Below the pieces are notes generated by a model. It did not search any database. It was not told where the DNA came from and saw only the letters and a list, made by a program, of their open reading frames with translations. A stretch of DNA of 64,000 nucleotides from Bog-159 sp963707465 (lineage in GTDB: Bacteria > Acidobacteriota > Terriglobia > Bryobacterales > Bryobacteraceae). Shown one piece after another: positions 33,448-41,955 of the stretch (position 1 is the stretch's first letter; the number at the start of each line of letters is the position of its first letter). A program made the translations under genes and the position numbers. The DNA is taken from positions 310,001-374,000 of the forward strand of contig CAVPQK010000024.1 of assembly GCA_963707465.1 (NCBI GenBank), in the 5' to 3' direction.

Positions 33448-35955
33448 TTACTCGTCGCGCAACGCGCGCATCGGATCCACACGCAATGCACGCCGGGCCG
33501 GCAACAGCGCAGCCACCGCCATGTTGACCGCAAAGACCGCCATAGCGCTCAAATAAGCGATCGGATCGAGATTGCCGACGCCGTACAACAGGCTCCGCAG
33601 GATCGTGGACAAAGCGGCCGCCCCGCCCACTCCTACCGCCAGTCCCGCCATGACCGGGAGCGAGAACTGGCGCAACACCACCGACAGGACATGCGTAGGC
33701 CGCGCGCCCAGCGCCACGCGGATGCCAATCTCCTTGGTCCGCTGCGATACCGCGTAGCCGACCAGTCCCACGATTCCAGCGCACGCCAACAGCAGCGCAA
33801 TCAGACCCAACACACCCACCGCCAGGGCGCTCGATTCGGCGATCTGCAACTTCGCATGAAACGCGCCCTTCATCAGTTGAACCTCGGGAACCAGCCGCGG
33901 GTCGATGGACTTCGCGATGGCGGCAACCGGGCGGAGCAGCCCTTCGGGAGGCGCCGAGGTCCGTATCATCACCACCATCGAAGGCAGCAGGTCGGCCTGC
34001 GCTAACTGATAGACTTCGACCGCATCCGAATCTTCCGGCGAGACCAGCCGCGCACTGCCCGATACTCCGACCACGGTAAGGTTGTCGTCCCCCAGCCGGA
34101 ACGGCTTGCCCACGGGGTCCTCGGCGGGCCACCGAAGGCGCGCCAACGATTCGCTCACGACGATCGCGCGCGCGTCGCCAGGCACCAGGTTGCGGCCTAG
34201 AAGCAGCGGGATCTTCATCGTTTGAAGAAATGCCGGATCGATGTGATTGATGTGCACGTTGACCGCGCGTCCGGCGATTTCGGTTTTCACTACGGTCCAT
34301 CGGTTCCCCAACGGTGGATTGGACACCAGCGCCACGGATTCGATTCCGGGAACGCCGCGGAGCCGCGCCTCGAGCGCCATAAAGTATGCCCGCGCGGCGG
34401 ACGGTGTGTAGCCGCGCAGGGCCGGATCGATGGAAATCACCTGCCGGTAATCGAAGCCCGGATCGGTGTAAATGGCATGATCCATGGCCCGTACCAGAAG
34501 GCCGGCCACGATCAGCAGGACGCAACTGGCCGCGACCTGCGCTCCTATAAGGAACTGCCGGGTGATGGTGCCTCGCGGCCGCCGGCGGGAGGCCTGCCAG
34601 GCCGGCGCCAGCCCAAACAGGATCGCCGCCGCGAGCCCCATCCCGGCCGCAAACGTTATGACCCGCGCATCCGGCGTTGGATCGATCCACGGAGGAAGGC
34701 CCGCCCACGCGCTCAGAATCCGCAGGACGACGTAGCCCAACGCAAATCCCGCCAGCGATCCCAGCAACGCCAACACCAGGCTTTCGGTGAACAACTGGCG
34801 AAGCAGGCGCGCGCGGCCGGCCCCGACCGCGACGCGAATGGCGATCTCCTTTTCGCGCGCCACGCCGCGAGCCAGGAGCAGGCTGCCGAGGCTGCCGCAC
34901 GCCGCCGCCAGAATCAGAAGGCCAAGGGCGCCCACCAACGCGAGAACCGGAACCATCTCGTGCCGGACGCGGTTGGCGTAGCCGCCCGGCTCACTGGGAA
35001 GGCTCTCTTTTTCCCAAACGTCCGCGGGATGCTGAGCGTGCAGTTCCGCCGCCAGCGACTTCAGTTCTTCTTCGGCCACCGCGGGAGTCACACCGGGCTG
35101 CAAACGGCCCCACATGGGCACGCTGAATCCTGTCTCGGAGAAGTCGGTAAGCCGGCTGCCCTTGACGAAGTAGGGCTGCTGGGTGATAGGCGCCCAAAGG
35201 TCCGGCGTGCTGAAACCTAGGCCGCTGAATTCACTCGAGGCGACGCCCACGATGGTAGCCGGCTGGCCGTTGACCCGGATCGTCTTTCCAGCGATAGATG
35301 GATCCGCGCTGAAGTGGCGTTCCCAGAATAACTGACTCAGGACAACCACCGGCTCTGCATCCGCAGCTTCGTCCCGTGCCGGATCGAACAGTCTGCCCAG
35401 ACGCGCCGTCGCACCCAAGTCGCTGAACAGATTCGCGGTGACGAAGGTGGCGGTAAGCTGTTCCGCATCGTTATCGATAGTAACCTTGGCATCGTCCGAG
35501 GCCATAACGGCGGATAGCTTCTTCGCGTGCTCGCGGTAGAACGCCACCTCCGGATAAACAAAGTTATCCGCGTAACCCTGTGGCGCACTGCGCGCGAATT
35601 TCAGCAAGGTGCCCGGATCGCGAACCGGCAGCGGCCGCAGGAACATCAGATCGAAGAAGCCGAAGGCGGCCACGTTCACCCCGATGCCCAGCGCCAGCAT
35701 CAAGACCGCGGCGGCGGTGAAGCCGGGCGATTTTCGCAGCATGCGCGCCGCGTAGCGCAGGTCCTGGGACAAGCGGTCGAGCCAGGTCCAGCCCCAGGCG
35801 TCGCGGGCTTGCTCGCGCAGCAGCAGCGTGTTTCCGAGAGGCGCTTTGCCTTCGCGAACGGCCATCTCACGATGAAATTCCAGGTCACCGGCCAACTCCC
35901 GATCGAGGCGGCGGCGGTGCAACAGATATCGTATGCGGCGATAGTATTCGTTCAT
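33448..35955 (-). CDS. ADOP (MacB/FtsX-like) orphan permease
   Basis: An 835-aa acidobacterial duplicated orphan permease. It starts with the 60-residue prefix found in this family (MNEYYRRIRYLLHRRRLDREL ... HREMA), then a first TM with the MLRKSPGFTAAAVLMLALGIGVNVAAF motif, a MacB-like periplasmic domain, two FtsX modules with VAREKEIAIRVAVGAGRARLLRQL and QRTKEIGIRVALGARPTHVL loops, and ends RVDPMRALRDE. It lacks an ATPase. The family occurs as tandem or clustered copies with unknown transport substrates. It is the third gene of a PadR-ADOP-ADOP operon; its start is 3 bp after the previous stop. Confidence 0.93.
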   Translation of the reverse strand: MNEYYRRIRYLLHRRRLDRELAGDLEFHREMAVREGKAPLGNTLLLREQARDAWGWTWLDRLSQDLRYAARMLRKSPGFTAAAVLMLALGIGVNVAAFGFFDLMFLRPLPVRDPGTLLKFARSAPQGYADNFVYPEVAFYREHAKKLSAVMASDDAKVTIDNDAEQLTATFVTANLFSDLGATARLGRLFDPARDEAADAEPVVVLSQLFWERHFSADPSIAGKTIRVNGQPATIVGVASSEFSGLGFSTPDLWAPITQQPYFVKGSRLTDFSETGFSVPMWGRLQPGVTPAVAEEELKSLAAELHAQHPADVWEKESLPSEPGGYANRVRHEMVPVLALVGALGLLILAAACGSLGSLLLARGVAREKEIAIRVAVGAGRARLLRQLFTESLVLALLGSLAGFALGYVVLRILSAWAGLPPWIDPTPDARVITFAAGMGLAAAILFGLAPAWQASRRRPRGTITRQFLIGAQVAASCVLLIVAGLLVRAMDHAIYTDPGFDYRQVISIDPALRGYTPSAARAYFMALEARLRGVPGIESVALVSNPPLGNRWTVVKTEIAGRAVNVHINHIDPAFLQTMKIPLLLGRNLVPGDARAIVVSESLARLRWPAEDPVGKPFRLGDDNLTVVGVSGSARLVSPEDSDAVEVYQLAQADLLPSMVVMIRTSAPPEGLLRPVAAIAKSIDPRLVPEVQLMKGAFHAKLQIAESSALAVGVLGLIALLLACAGIVGLVGYAVSQRTKEIGIRVALGARPTHVLSVVLRQFSLPVMAGLAVGVGGAAALSTILRSLLYGVGNLDPIAYLSAMAVFAVNMAVAALLPARRALRVDPMRALRDE

Positions 35956-35958
35956 AGA

Positions 35959-38499
35959 CTACTCATGACGCAGGGCGCGCATGGGATCCACGCGCAGGGC
36001 ACGCCGGGCAGGCCATAGCGCAGCGCCCACGATGGTGACGGCGAATACGCCGATGGCGGCCAAATAAGCCGCTGGGTCCAGATTGCTGATGCCGTAAAGC
36101 TGCCCCCGCAGCAATCCCGATAAGGCCGCCGCTCCTCCCACCCCCAGAAGCAGGCCGGCCGCGACGGGGAGCGAGAACTGGAGCAGAACGACTGCCAGAA
36201 TATGCGCGCGACGCGCGCCCAGCGCCATCCGGATACCGATCTCGCGGGTGCGTTGCGAGACCGCATACGCCACCACTCCCAGGATGCCGAGGCAGGCCAG
36301 AAGGTCGGCGACAGCACCTAATACGCTGACGGCCATGGCGCTCGATTCGCCGCCGCGCAGCTTCTGGCGGAATCCGGCCTTCATCAGTTGCACCTCGGGG
36401 AAGGTGTCAGGGTCCACAGACTTCGCCGTGGCCGCCGCGAACCGTACGACATCCTCGGGCGCGCCCGAAGTCTTCACCAGCACGGACGCTCCGGGCAGAT
36501 CGGCCTGCGCGAGCGGGAGGTAGATCTCCACGGAATCGGAATCCTCGAGCTTCACCAGCCTGGCGGTGCCCACGATCCCGACCACTGTGTCGTCGTCGCC
36601 GACGAAGGACTTCTTCCCCAACGGGTCCTCGCCCGGCCACGCGGCCCGCGCGAACGATTCTCCGACCAGGGCAGCGTGTGTTTCACCGCGGATCAGGTTG
36701 CGGCCGCGCAGCAAGGGGATCTTCATGGTCTGGAAGAACTGCGGATCGACGCGGTTGATCTGAACCCGCATGGACCGGCCATCGATATCGACACCGGCAA
36801 TTTCCGATCGGCGGCCCAAGGGAGGACTCTGCGCCAACGATACCGATTCGACCCCCAGGAGTGCGCGCAGGCGAGCCTGCAGCGTCTCCATGTAGGCCTG
36901 GGCCCTGGCCGGCGAGTAGCCGTGTTGGCCGAGTCCAGGATCAATCGAGATAATTTGTTGGAATCCGAAACCCGGGCTATTCGACAGGGCATGATTCAGC
37001 GCCCGGCCCAGGAGCCCGGCGACGATCAGCAATACGCAGCTCGCCGCCACCTGCGCTCCTACCAGGACCTGCCGCGCGATGGTGGCGCGATGGCGCTGCC
37101 GGGCGGCCTCGGTGGCGGGTGTCAGCCCGAAGAGAATGGCGGAGGCGAGCCCCGCGCCGAGAGCGAAGAGCGCGACCCGCCAGTCCGGAGTGGCATCGAG
37201 CCATGCGGGAGATCCGGTAAATAACATCAGGCTGCGCAGGACGGCCCAGCCAACTGCCAACCCTGCCATCGATCCGAGGAGGGCGAGCAGGAGACTCTCG
37301 GTAAACAACTGGCGGATCAGGCGGCCCTTGCCAGCGCCGACCGCCACCCGAATGGCGATGTCCCGTTCGCGCGCCACCCCTCGCGCCAGCAGCATACTGC
37401 CCAGATTGCCGCGCGCCACAGCCAGAATCAGCAGGCCGAGCGTGGCCACCAGCGCTACCACGGGATACAGCTCACTCTGGCTTTCCGATCCCGTCCCGCT
37501 CCGATTGCCGATCATCATGCTCTTGGCATAGCCGCCGGGATCGCTGGGAAGGTTTTCCTTTTCCCATATCTCGGCGGGATGCTGCTTGTGCAGTTCCGCC
37601 GCCAGCGACCGGAGTTCTTCCTCAGCCGCGGTGGGCGCGAACCCCGGCTGCAAACGGCCCCACATGCGCACGCTATTGTCCGCGAAATCCGTCAGCACCC
37701 GGCTGCCGGTGGCGAAATAGGGCTGTTGGATTAAGGGGACCCAGATGGCCGGCTGGTTCAAACTGAGACCGCTGAACTCAGCGCCGGCAACGCCGATGAC
37801 GGTAGCCGGCTTGCCGTTGAGGCGCATGATCCGGCCGATCACCAGCGGATCAGCGCCGAAATGCCGCTGCCAAAATCCCCGATCCAGGACGACGACCGGG
37901 GCTGCGCCGGGAGTGTCGTCCCGGGCCGGGTCGAGCAGCCTTCCGAGCCGCGGCGTAGCGCCCAGATCGCTGAAGAAATTCGCGGTAACGAAGTTAGCGT
38001 CGATTTGTTTGTCTTCGCCCTCGACCGCGACTCTTGTGGTGTTCAGCGCCAGCACGGCCGAGAGGGTTCGGGAGTGCTCGCGGAAGAATGCCATCTCGGG
38101 ATAGGGCAGCGCGAACGCGTAATTCAGCGGGGAGCGCCGATGGAATCGCAGCAGCGTGGCGGGGTCGCGGACATTGAGCGGGCGCAAGACCATCAGGTCG
38201 AAGAAGCCGAAGACCGCGACATTGACGCCGATGCCGATAGCCAGCATCAGGACCGCGATCAACGTGAAGCCGGGGGACTTGCGCAGCATGCGCACCGCGT
38301 AGCGCAGATCCTGCGCGAAGCGATCGATCCAGGTCCAGCCCCAGGCGTCGCGGGCTTGCTCGCGAAGCCGCAGCGGGTTGCCCAAAGGCACGCCCGTGCG
38401 TTCCGCCATCTCGCGATGGAAGTCCAGGTCATTGGCCAATTCCCGGTCGAAGCGGCGGCGGCGCAGGAGGTATCGGAGACGGCGAAATAGCTCGTTCAT
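35959..38499 (-). CDS. ADOP (MacB/FtsX-like) orphan permease
   Basis: An 846-aa paralog of the following gene, with the same layout: prefix (MNELFRRLRYLLRRRRFDREL), first TM block (MLRKSPGFTLIAVLMLAIGIGVNVAVF), MacB-like periplasmic domain with LRFHRRSPLNYAFALPYPE, FtsX modules (ARERDIAIRVAVGAGKGRL and QRTREIGIRMALGARRAHIL) and C-terminal RVDPMRALRHE. The start is the ATG at 38499; the frame open upstream overlaps the PadR gene and carries its shadow. PadR lies 10 bp before it and the second ADOP 3 bp after it. The closeness of the two copies in sequence points to a recent tandem duplication. Confidence 0.93.
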   Translation of the reverse strand: MNELFRRLRYLLRRRRFDRELANDLDFHREMAERTGVPLGNPLRLREQARDAWGWTWIDRFAQDLRYAVRMLRKSPGFTLIAVLMLAIGIGVNVAVFGFFDLMVLRPLNVRDPATLLRFHRRSPLNYAFALPYPEMAFFREHSRTLSAVLALNTTRVAVEGEDKQIDANFVTANFFSDLGATPRLGRLLDPARDDTPGAAPVVVLDRGFWQRHFGADPLVIGRIMRLNGKPATVIGVAGAEFSGLSLNQPAIWVPLIQQPYFATGSRVLTDFADNSVRMWGRLQPGFAPTAAEEELRSLAAELHKQHPAEIWEKENLPSDPGGYAKSMMIGNRSGTGSESQSELYPVVALVATLGLLILAVARGNLGSMLLARGVARERDIAIRVAVGAGKGRLIRQLFTESLLLALLGSMAGLAVGWAVLRSLMLFTGSPAWLDATPDWRVALFALGAGLASAILFGLTPATEAARQRHRATIARQVLVGAQVAASCVLLIVAGLLGRALNHALSNSPGFGFQQIISIDPGLGQHGYSPARAQAYMETLQARLRALLGVESVSLAQSPPLGRRSEIAGVDIDGRSMRVQINRVDPQFFQTMKIPLLRGRNLIRGETHAALVGESFARAAWPGEDPLGKKSFVGDDDTVVGIVGTARLVKLEDSDSVEIYLPLAQADLPGASVLVKTSGAPEDVVRFAAATAKSVDPDTFPEVQLMKAGFRQKLRGGESSAMAVSVLGAVADLLACLGILGVVAYAVSQRTREIGIRMALGARRAHILAVVLLQFSLPVAAGLLLGVGGAAALSGLLRGQLYGISNLDPAAYLAAIGVFAVTIVGAALWPARRALRVDPMRALRHE

Positions 38500-38509
38500 G
38501 CGTGTCTCC

Positions 38510-38836
38510 TCAGGCGGTGCGCAAGACCGACTGGATCGCTCCGTGCACGCGATCGTATTCGGAGAGCTCGGCTTCAAGCTGCCGGCGGCCGGCGGGTGTG
38601 AGGCGATAGAACCGCACTTTGCGATTCGTCTCTGAGATTCCCCATTCCGCGGTGACCCAGCCTTTGAGCAGGATTTTCTGCAGCGCCGGGTAGAGCGATC
38701 CCTCTTCCACGTGCAGCACTTCGGATGAGAGGACATGAATTCGCTGGGCGATGGCGTACCCGTGCAGAGCGCCGGATCGGAGGACGCGCAGAATCAGCAG
38801 TACAAGGGCCCCGGAAGGCATTTCAGCTTTAGGCAT
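38510..38836 (-). CDS. PadR-family transcriptional regulator
   Basis: A 108-aa winged-helix regulator: LVLLILRVLRSGALHGYAIAQRI is the classic PadR start, followed by LHVEEGSLYPALQKILLKGWVTAEWGI and KVRFYRLTPAGRRQLEAEL, the wing and dimer helix. PadR proteins usually repress a nearby transporter or detoxification operon until a small molecule binds. It heads the operon with two ADOP permeases, a pairing seen repeatedly in Acidobacteriota. The near-consensus promoter upstream overlaps where PadR would bind, which suggests autorepression of the whole operon. Confidence 0.92.
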   Translation of the reverse strand: MPKAEMPSGALVLLILRVLRSGALHGYAIAQRIHVLSSEVLHVEEGSLYPALQKILLKGWVTAEWGISETNRKVRFYRLTPAGRRQLEAELSEYDRVHGAIQSVLRTA

Positions 38837-38851
38837 AGTCTAAATAGGGGT

Positions 38852-38881
38852 AGTATACCGATGCTTGGAGCGCGTTGTCAA
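38852..38881 (-). promoter_or_regulatory. Sigma-70-type promoter of the PadR-ADOP operon
   Basis: On the minus strand TTGACA (38876-38881) is separated by 18 bp from TATACT (38852-38857), a near-perfect sigma-70 promoter 15 bp before the PadR start. The -10 region continues into an AT-rich stretch (TATTTAGACTATG) that would be covered by PadR if autoregulated. Confidence 0.75.
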
Positions 38882-38917
38882 TAGAAGAGGCGCTAAACTA
38901 TAAGCAGGAGTCCGGCG

Positions 38918-39241
38918 TTGAAATTCGGCAAGAGCAAGAACCCGAGAAAACAATTTGCGGCGGGCCGTGGTCCAACCGTCGCCCCTCCGAAAGATTACGA
39001 ACCTGTCCGGAGTGGGCGAAAGCCACCGTTTCACGCGGAAATTGATGTCGCCAGCAATTTGCCGGTCGATTCTCCGGAATTCCGCGCTTTTGTCACGGAT
39101 GTGGTGGGCATGCCCGAGCACATGGTATCCAGCGTCGCCGCCGCCATCCGGCAGCAGAAATGGAAAATTTCCCCGAATCCGCTGGCTTCGATTCGAACCG
39201 CGGCGCACCAGGAAGCTCGAAGGAACCTACTCCCCACATGA
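38918..39241 (+). CDS. Hypothetical protein, 107 aa
   Basis: A basic, proline-rich N-terminal tail (about 1-40, KFGKSKNPRKQFAAGRGPTV) is followed by PFHAEIDVASNLPVDSPEFRAFVTDVVGMPEHMVSSVAAAIRQQKWK, which looks like a small folded domain. The start is TTG at 38918, with AGGAG 8 bp upstream. It overlaps the next gene by ATGA, so the two form a pair. No family is recognised. The opposite strand also has open frames here, but without ribosome-site support. Confidence 0.6.
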   Translation: MKFGKSKNPRKQFAAGRGPTVAPPKDYEPVRSGRKPPFHAEIDVASNLPVDSPEFRAFVTDVVGMPEHMVSSVAAAIRQQKWKISPNPLASIRTAAHQEARRNLLPT

Positions 39242-39468
39242 CCAAACCATACAGCGAGATGAGCGCGGCCGAGAGACTGGCAGACCGTATCGCAAAGAAC
39301 CGTGAAATCGACCGGCGCGCGAAGGAAAGCCAGAGTGCCGCGAGTGCGCCAGCCGAGGTAAGCAGCAGGCGGAAAGCCGTGGGAAACGCCCTTGAAGAGT
39401 TCCAGCGCATAAAGAAGGAGCGCGGTATCGATGCTGCTTCTGATTTCGTGCGCAACAGAACCAAGTAA
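39238..39468 (+). CDS. Hypothetical protein, 76 aa, helical
   Basis: A charged, mostly helical protein (MTKPYSEMSAAERLADRIAKNREIDRRAKESQ) that ends FVRNRTK. The start is in the ATGA overlap with the preceding 107-aa gene. Its partner and length suggest a small two-component module of unknown function; I do not recognise either gene as a known toxin or antitoxin. Confidence 0.55.
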   Translation: MTKPYSEMSAAERLADRIAKNREIDRRAKESQSAASAPAEVSSRRKAVGNALEEFQRIKKERGIDAASDFVRNRTK

Positions 39469-39488
39469 TGCTCGCGCGCTGGGTGGAG

Positions 39489-41021
39489 CTAAATATGTTC
39501 GGATCGCCCCTCGGTTGAAATCAAGGCTGCGGCGCTCACGGAACTGGCGAGCGCCAGCCCAGCCGCCAACCACAGAACCCTGCGATAGCCGCTGACAAAT
39601 GCCTCCTCAATAGCTTGCCGCCCGCGCGCGTCACTCGTTTCGGCTGCGGCCAGCTTGGAACGTTGAGCCTCGATTGCGTCCCGCACTGGGGCCGCCAGGG
39701 CGAGACGGTCCAGACGCCGCTCCAGGGAGCTTTGGAAAGCCGCGGTCAGCACCGCTCCGAAAACTGCCACTGCCAGTAGACCGGCGACGCGCGAGACCGC
39801 ATTGTTGATCCCCGAGGCTGCTCCTACGTAGCTTGGCTCCACAGCGTTCATTACGGTCGTGGTCAGCGGGGCCACACTGATGGCCATGCCGAGGCCCAGC
39901 GTCAACACCGCGGGGAAGAACGTAGTCCAGTACGGGCCGCCGATGCCGGGCCTCGCCAACAGCGCAAATCCAGCCGCGGCAATCAACGGACCAACCACCA
40001 GCGGTGTCTTAGCGCCGTATCGGTCGAGAAGCCCGCCAGACCAGCGCGACAACACGAACATCAGCAGGATGAAGGGAAGCAGAGCGGCTCCCGCCGCCGT
40101 CGCCGAATAGCCTTGCACCTGAATCAAGTTCAGTGGAAAAAAGAAAAGAACGCCGCTCAGCGCGGCGTAGAGAAAGAAGGTGAGGAGATTGGCGCCGCTG
40201 AAAACCCTGGAACGGAACAGGTGGAGCGGAACCATCGGCGACGATGAGCGCGCCTCCCAGAAAAGCAGCCCAATCAGGACTGTTGCGCCAACTGCGCCAA
40301 CGGCCGGCGCCGATTCGATCAGACCGAACACGATTCCGCCGAAGGCGAGCGCAGCCAGCAGGCCGCCCGGCCAGTCGAACTGCCGGCCTTTGGCCCCGGC
40401 CCGGCTTTCGGGGACTTTCCACAGAGACAGCCATAGGACGGCGAGCCCCAACGGAAGGTTGATGAAAAACACCCACCTCCACGAACCGTGCTCTGTGAAC
40501 CATCCACCCAGCACGGGACCAATCGCGGCGGTGATCGACGTGAAGCCAGACCACGTCCCGATGGCGCGACCGCGCTCCTGCTGGGAAAAATTGGCGCTGA
40601 TCAGAGCGAGGCTACCGGGGACGAGCAGCGCAGCGCCGATTCCTTGCAGGCCCCTTGCAATTATAAGTTGCCGGATGTCGGGCGCGAGTCCGCACCAAGC
40701 CGAGGCTACGGAAAACAGCATGACGCCCGCGGTGAAGACTTTGCGGTGGCCGTACAGGTCGCCTAAAGATCCGCCAATGAGCAGCAGGGCCGCCAGGAAA
40801 AGGGCGTAGGATTCCACCACCCACTGAACGTCCACCATCGTCGCATGCAGGGCCGATTGCAGCGCCGGCAGCGCCACGTTCACGACCGTGCCGTCAATGA
40901 AGGCCATACTCGTACCGAGGATGCTTGCGGCTAGAATCCACGGGCCGTTCTTTGTTGCCGGCGCGCACGAGCCGGCGAGAATCGCGGCTGCGTCGCAAGG
41001 AGGCTTGGCGAGAGTGGCCAT
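39489..41021 (-). CDS. MFS drug exporter, DHA2 (EmrB/QacA) family
   Basis: About 510 aa with 14 predicted membrane helices. Signatures: LGTSMAFIDGTVVNVALPALQ (motif D1 in helix 1), GGSLGDLYGHRKVF (motif A), ARGLQGIGAALLVPGSLALI (motif B), and TSITAAIGPVLGGWFTEHGSWRWVFFINLP (motif C, in parts). DHA2 pumps expel drugs, dyes or other hydrophobic compounds. The ATG at 41021 has AAAGGAC 8 bp upstream; GTG at 41048 overlapping the preceding stop (GTGA) is an alternative. The preceding gene encodes a solute-binding-like protein. It reads toward the 76-aa gene. Confidence 0.9.
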   Translation of the reverse strand: MATLAKPPCDAAAILAGSCAPATKNGPWILAASILGTSMAFIDGTVVNVALPALQSALHATMVDVQWVVESYALFLAALLLIGGSLGDLYGHRKVFTAGVMLFSVASAWCGLAPDIRQLIIARGLQGIGAALLVPGSLALISANFSQQERGRAIGTWSGFTSITAAIGPVLGGWFTEHGSWRWVFFINLPLGLAVLWLSLWKVPESRAGAKGRQFDWPGGLLAALAFGGIVFGLIESAPAVGAVGATVLIGLLFWEARSSSPMVPLHLFRSRVFSGANLLTFFLYAALSGVLFFFPLNLIQVQGYSATAAGAALLPFILLMFVLSRWSGGLLDRYGAKTPLVVGPLIAAAGFALLARPGIGGPYWTTFFPAVLTLGLGMAISVAPLTTTVMNAVEPSYVGAASGINNAVSRVAGLLAVAVFGAVLTAAFQSSLERRLDRLALAAPVRDAIEAQRSKLAAAETSDARGRQAIEEAFVSGYRRVLWLAAGLALASSVSAAALISTEGRSEHI

Positions 41022-41044
41022 CGCTATTGTCCTTTGCCGGGGAC

Positions 41045-41887
41045 TCACCCCGCCACTTCTTCATAGCGGTGTCGCCACGTGATTTCTCCGGCAGCTTGAA
41101 ACACATTCAGCGCTTGTTCATACAGTTCCCGGGGGATTTCGATACCCCCATCCCAGCAGCCCAAGGTCTGATAGTTTCGGATGGCCTGCGTTAGAGCTTC
41201 AGGAGCGACCAGAGGAAAGAACGGCGCTTCGCCGGCCGCGACTTCCTCGGCGGGAGCCGTCCGGACCCACCCTCTGGCGCGTTCGTACGCCTTGAGGAAG
41301 GCCCGGTAATCTTCGGTCTTTTGGAATCCACGACCGCAGCAAAGACTGCTGAACGCTACTGGCGGAATCGATGCTCCCACCGAGACGACCATCTCGCCCC
41401 GAACAACCGGAGCTTGTAGGTGAACGTAGTCCGCTGTGCCTGCACCGAATGCCGCTTCCATCTTTTCGGGTGTCCCGGCGTCGATAACCTTAATCTTGTT
41501 CCAGTCGGCCCCATTGTGGCGGACGGCGTACTTCAACATGACCAACGGCTGAAGCCCGTGATCCGCAAGTAGAGTTTGGCCCTCGAGCTTTTTCCAGTCG
41601 AATACGGGTTCCGGTTGGCGCCCGAACAGGAAGAAACCATCACGCTGGTTGATCTGCGCGAAATGCACGGGGAGCGGTTCGACTCCGCGCTCCCTCGGTT
41701 TCCAGTTTGATGACACGGCCGATTGCACAATGTCGACCGCGCCGTCGCGGATCAGAGCGTAAGTGCGCTGATCGGCGCCCAGGACGCTATAGGCGACTTC
41801 GCGACCCTCGTCCCGGAGGAATCGAATACAAGAGAGAAGCGGGCTGTAGAATGCGGAGTGGCGCGAGGCCATGATGCGAAGGGGCAT
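41045..41887 (-). CDS. Cytoplasmic solute-binding-like protein (NMT1/THI5-like)
   Basis: A 280-aa protein with the layout of periplasmic solute-binding domains of the NMT1/THI5/SsuA type: LRFLRDEGREVAYSVLGADQRTYALIRDGAVDIVQSAVSSNW (in parts) gives the first lobe, LEGQTLLADHGLQPLVMLKYAVRHNG the hinge, and APVVRGEMVVSVGASIPPVAFSS the second lobe. It has no signal peptide or lipobox, so it would stay in the cytoplasm. It may bind a small molecule for a regulator or enzyme, or may itself be an enzyme like THI5; function not known. It is directly upstream of the MFS exporter, with which it is probably co-expressed. Confidence 0.65.
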   Translation of the reverse strand: MPLRIMASRHSAFYSPLLSCIRFLRDEGREVAYSVLGADQRTYALIRDGAVDIVQSAVSSNWKPRERGVEPLPVHFAQINQRDGFFLFGRQPEPVFDWKKLEGQTLLADHGLQPLVMLKYAVRHNGADWNKIKVIDAGTPEKMEAAFGAGTADYVHLQAPVVRGEMVVSVGASIPPVAFSSLCCGRGFQKTEDYRAFLKAYERARGWVRTAPAEEVAAGEAPFFPLVAPEALTQAIRNYQTLGCWDGGIEIPRELYEQALNVFQAAGEITWRHRYEEVAG

Positions 41888-41955
41888 GCCCTATATTCAT
41901 ATCGCAAACGCGGTAGCTGGGTCCACCACCCGTTGCGGGTCTGGCAGCGATCAAC

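Noticed and set aside
39031..39573. 180-codon frame on the minus strand across the small coupled pair
   Set aside because: The plus-strand pair has a ribosome site and an ATGA overlap, while the minus frame shows neither.
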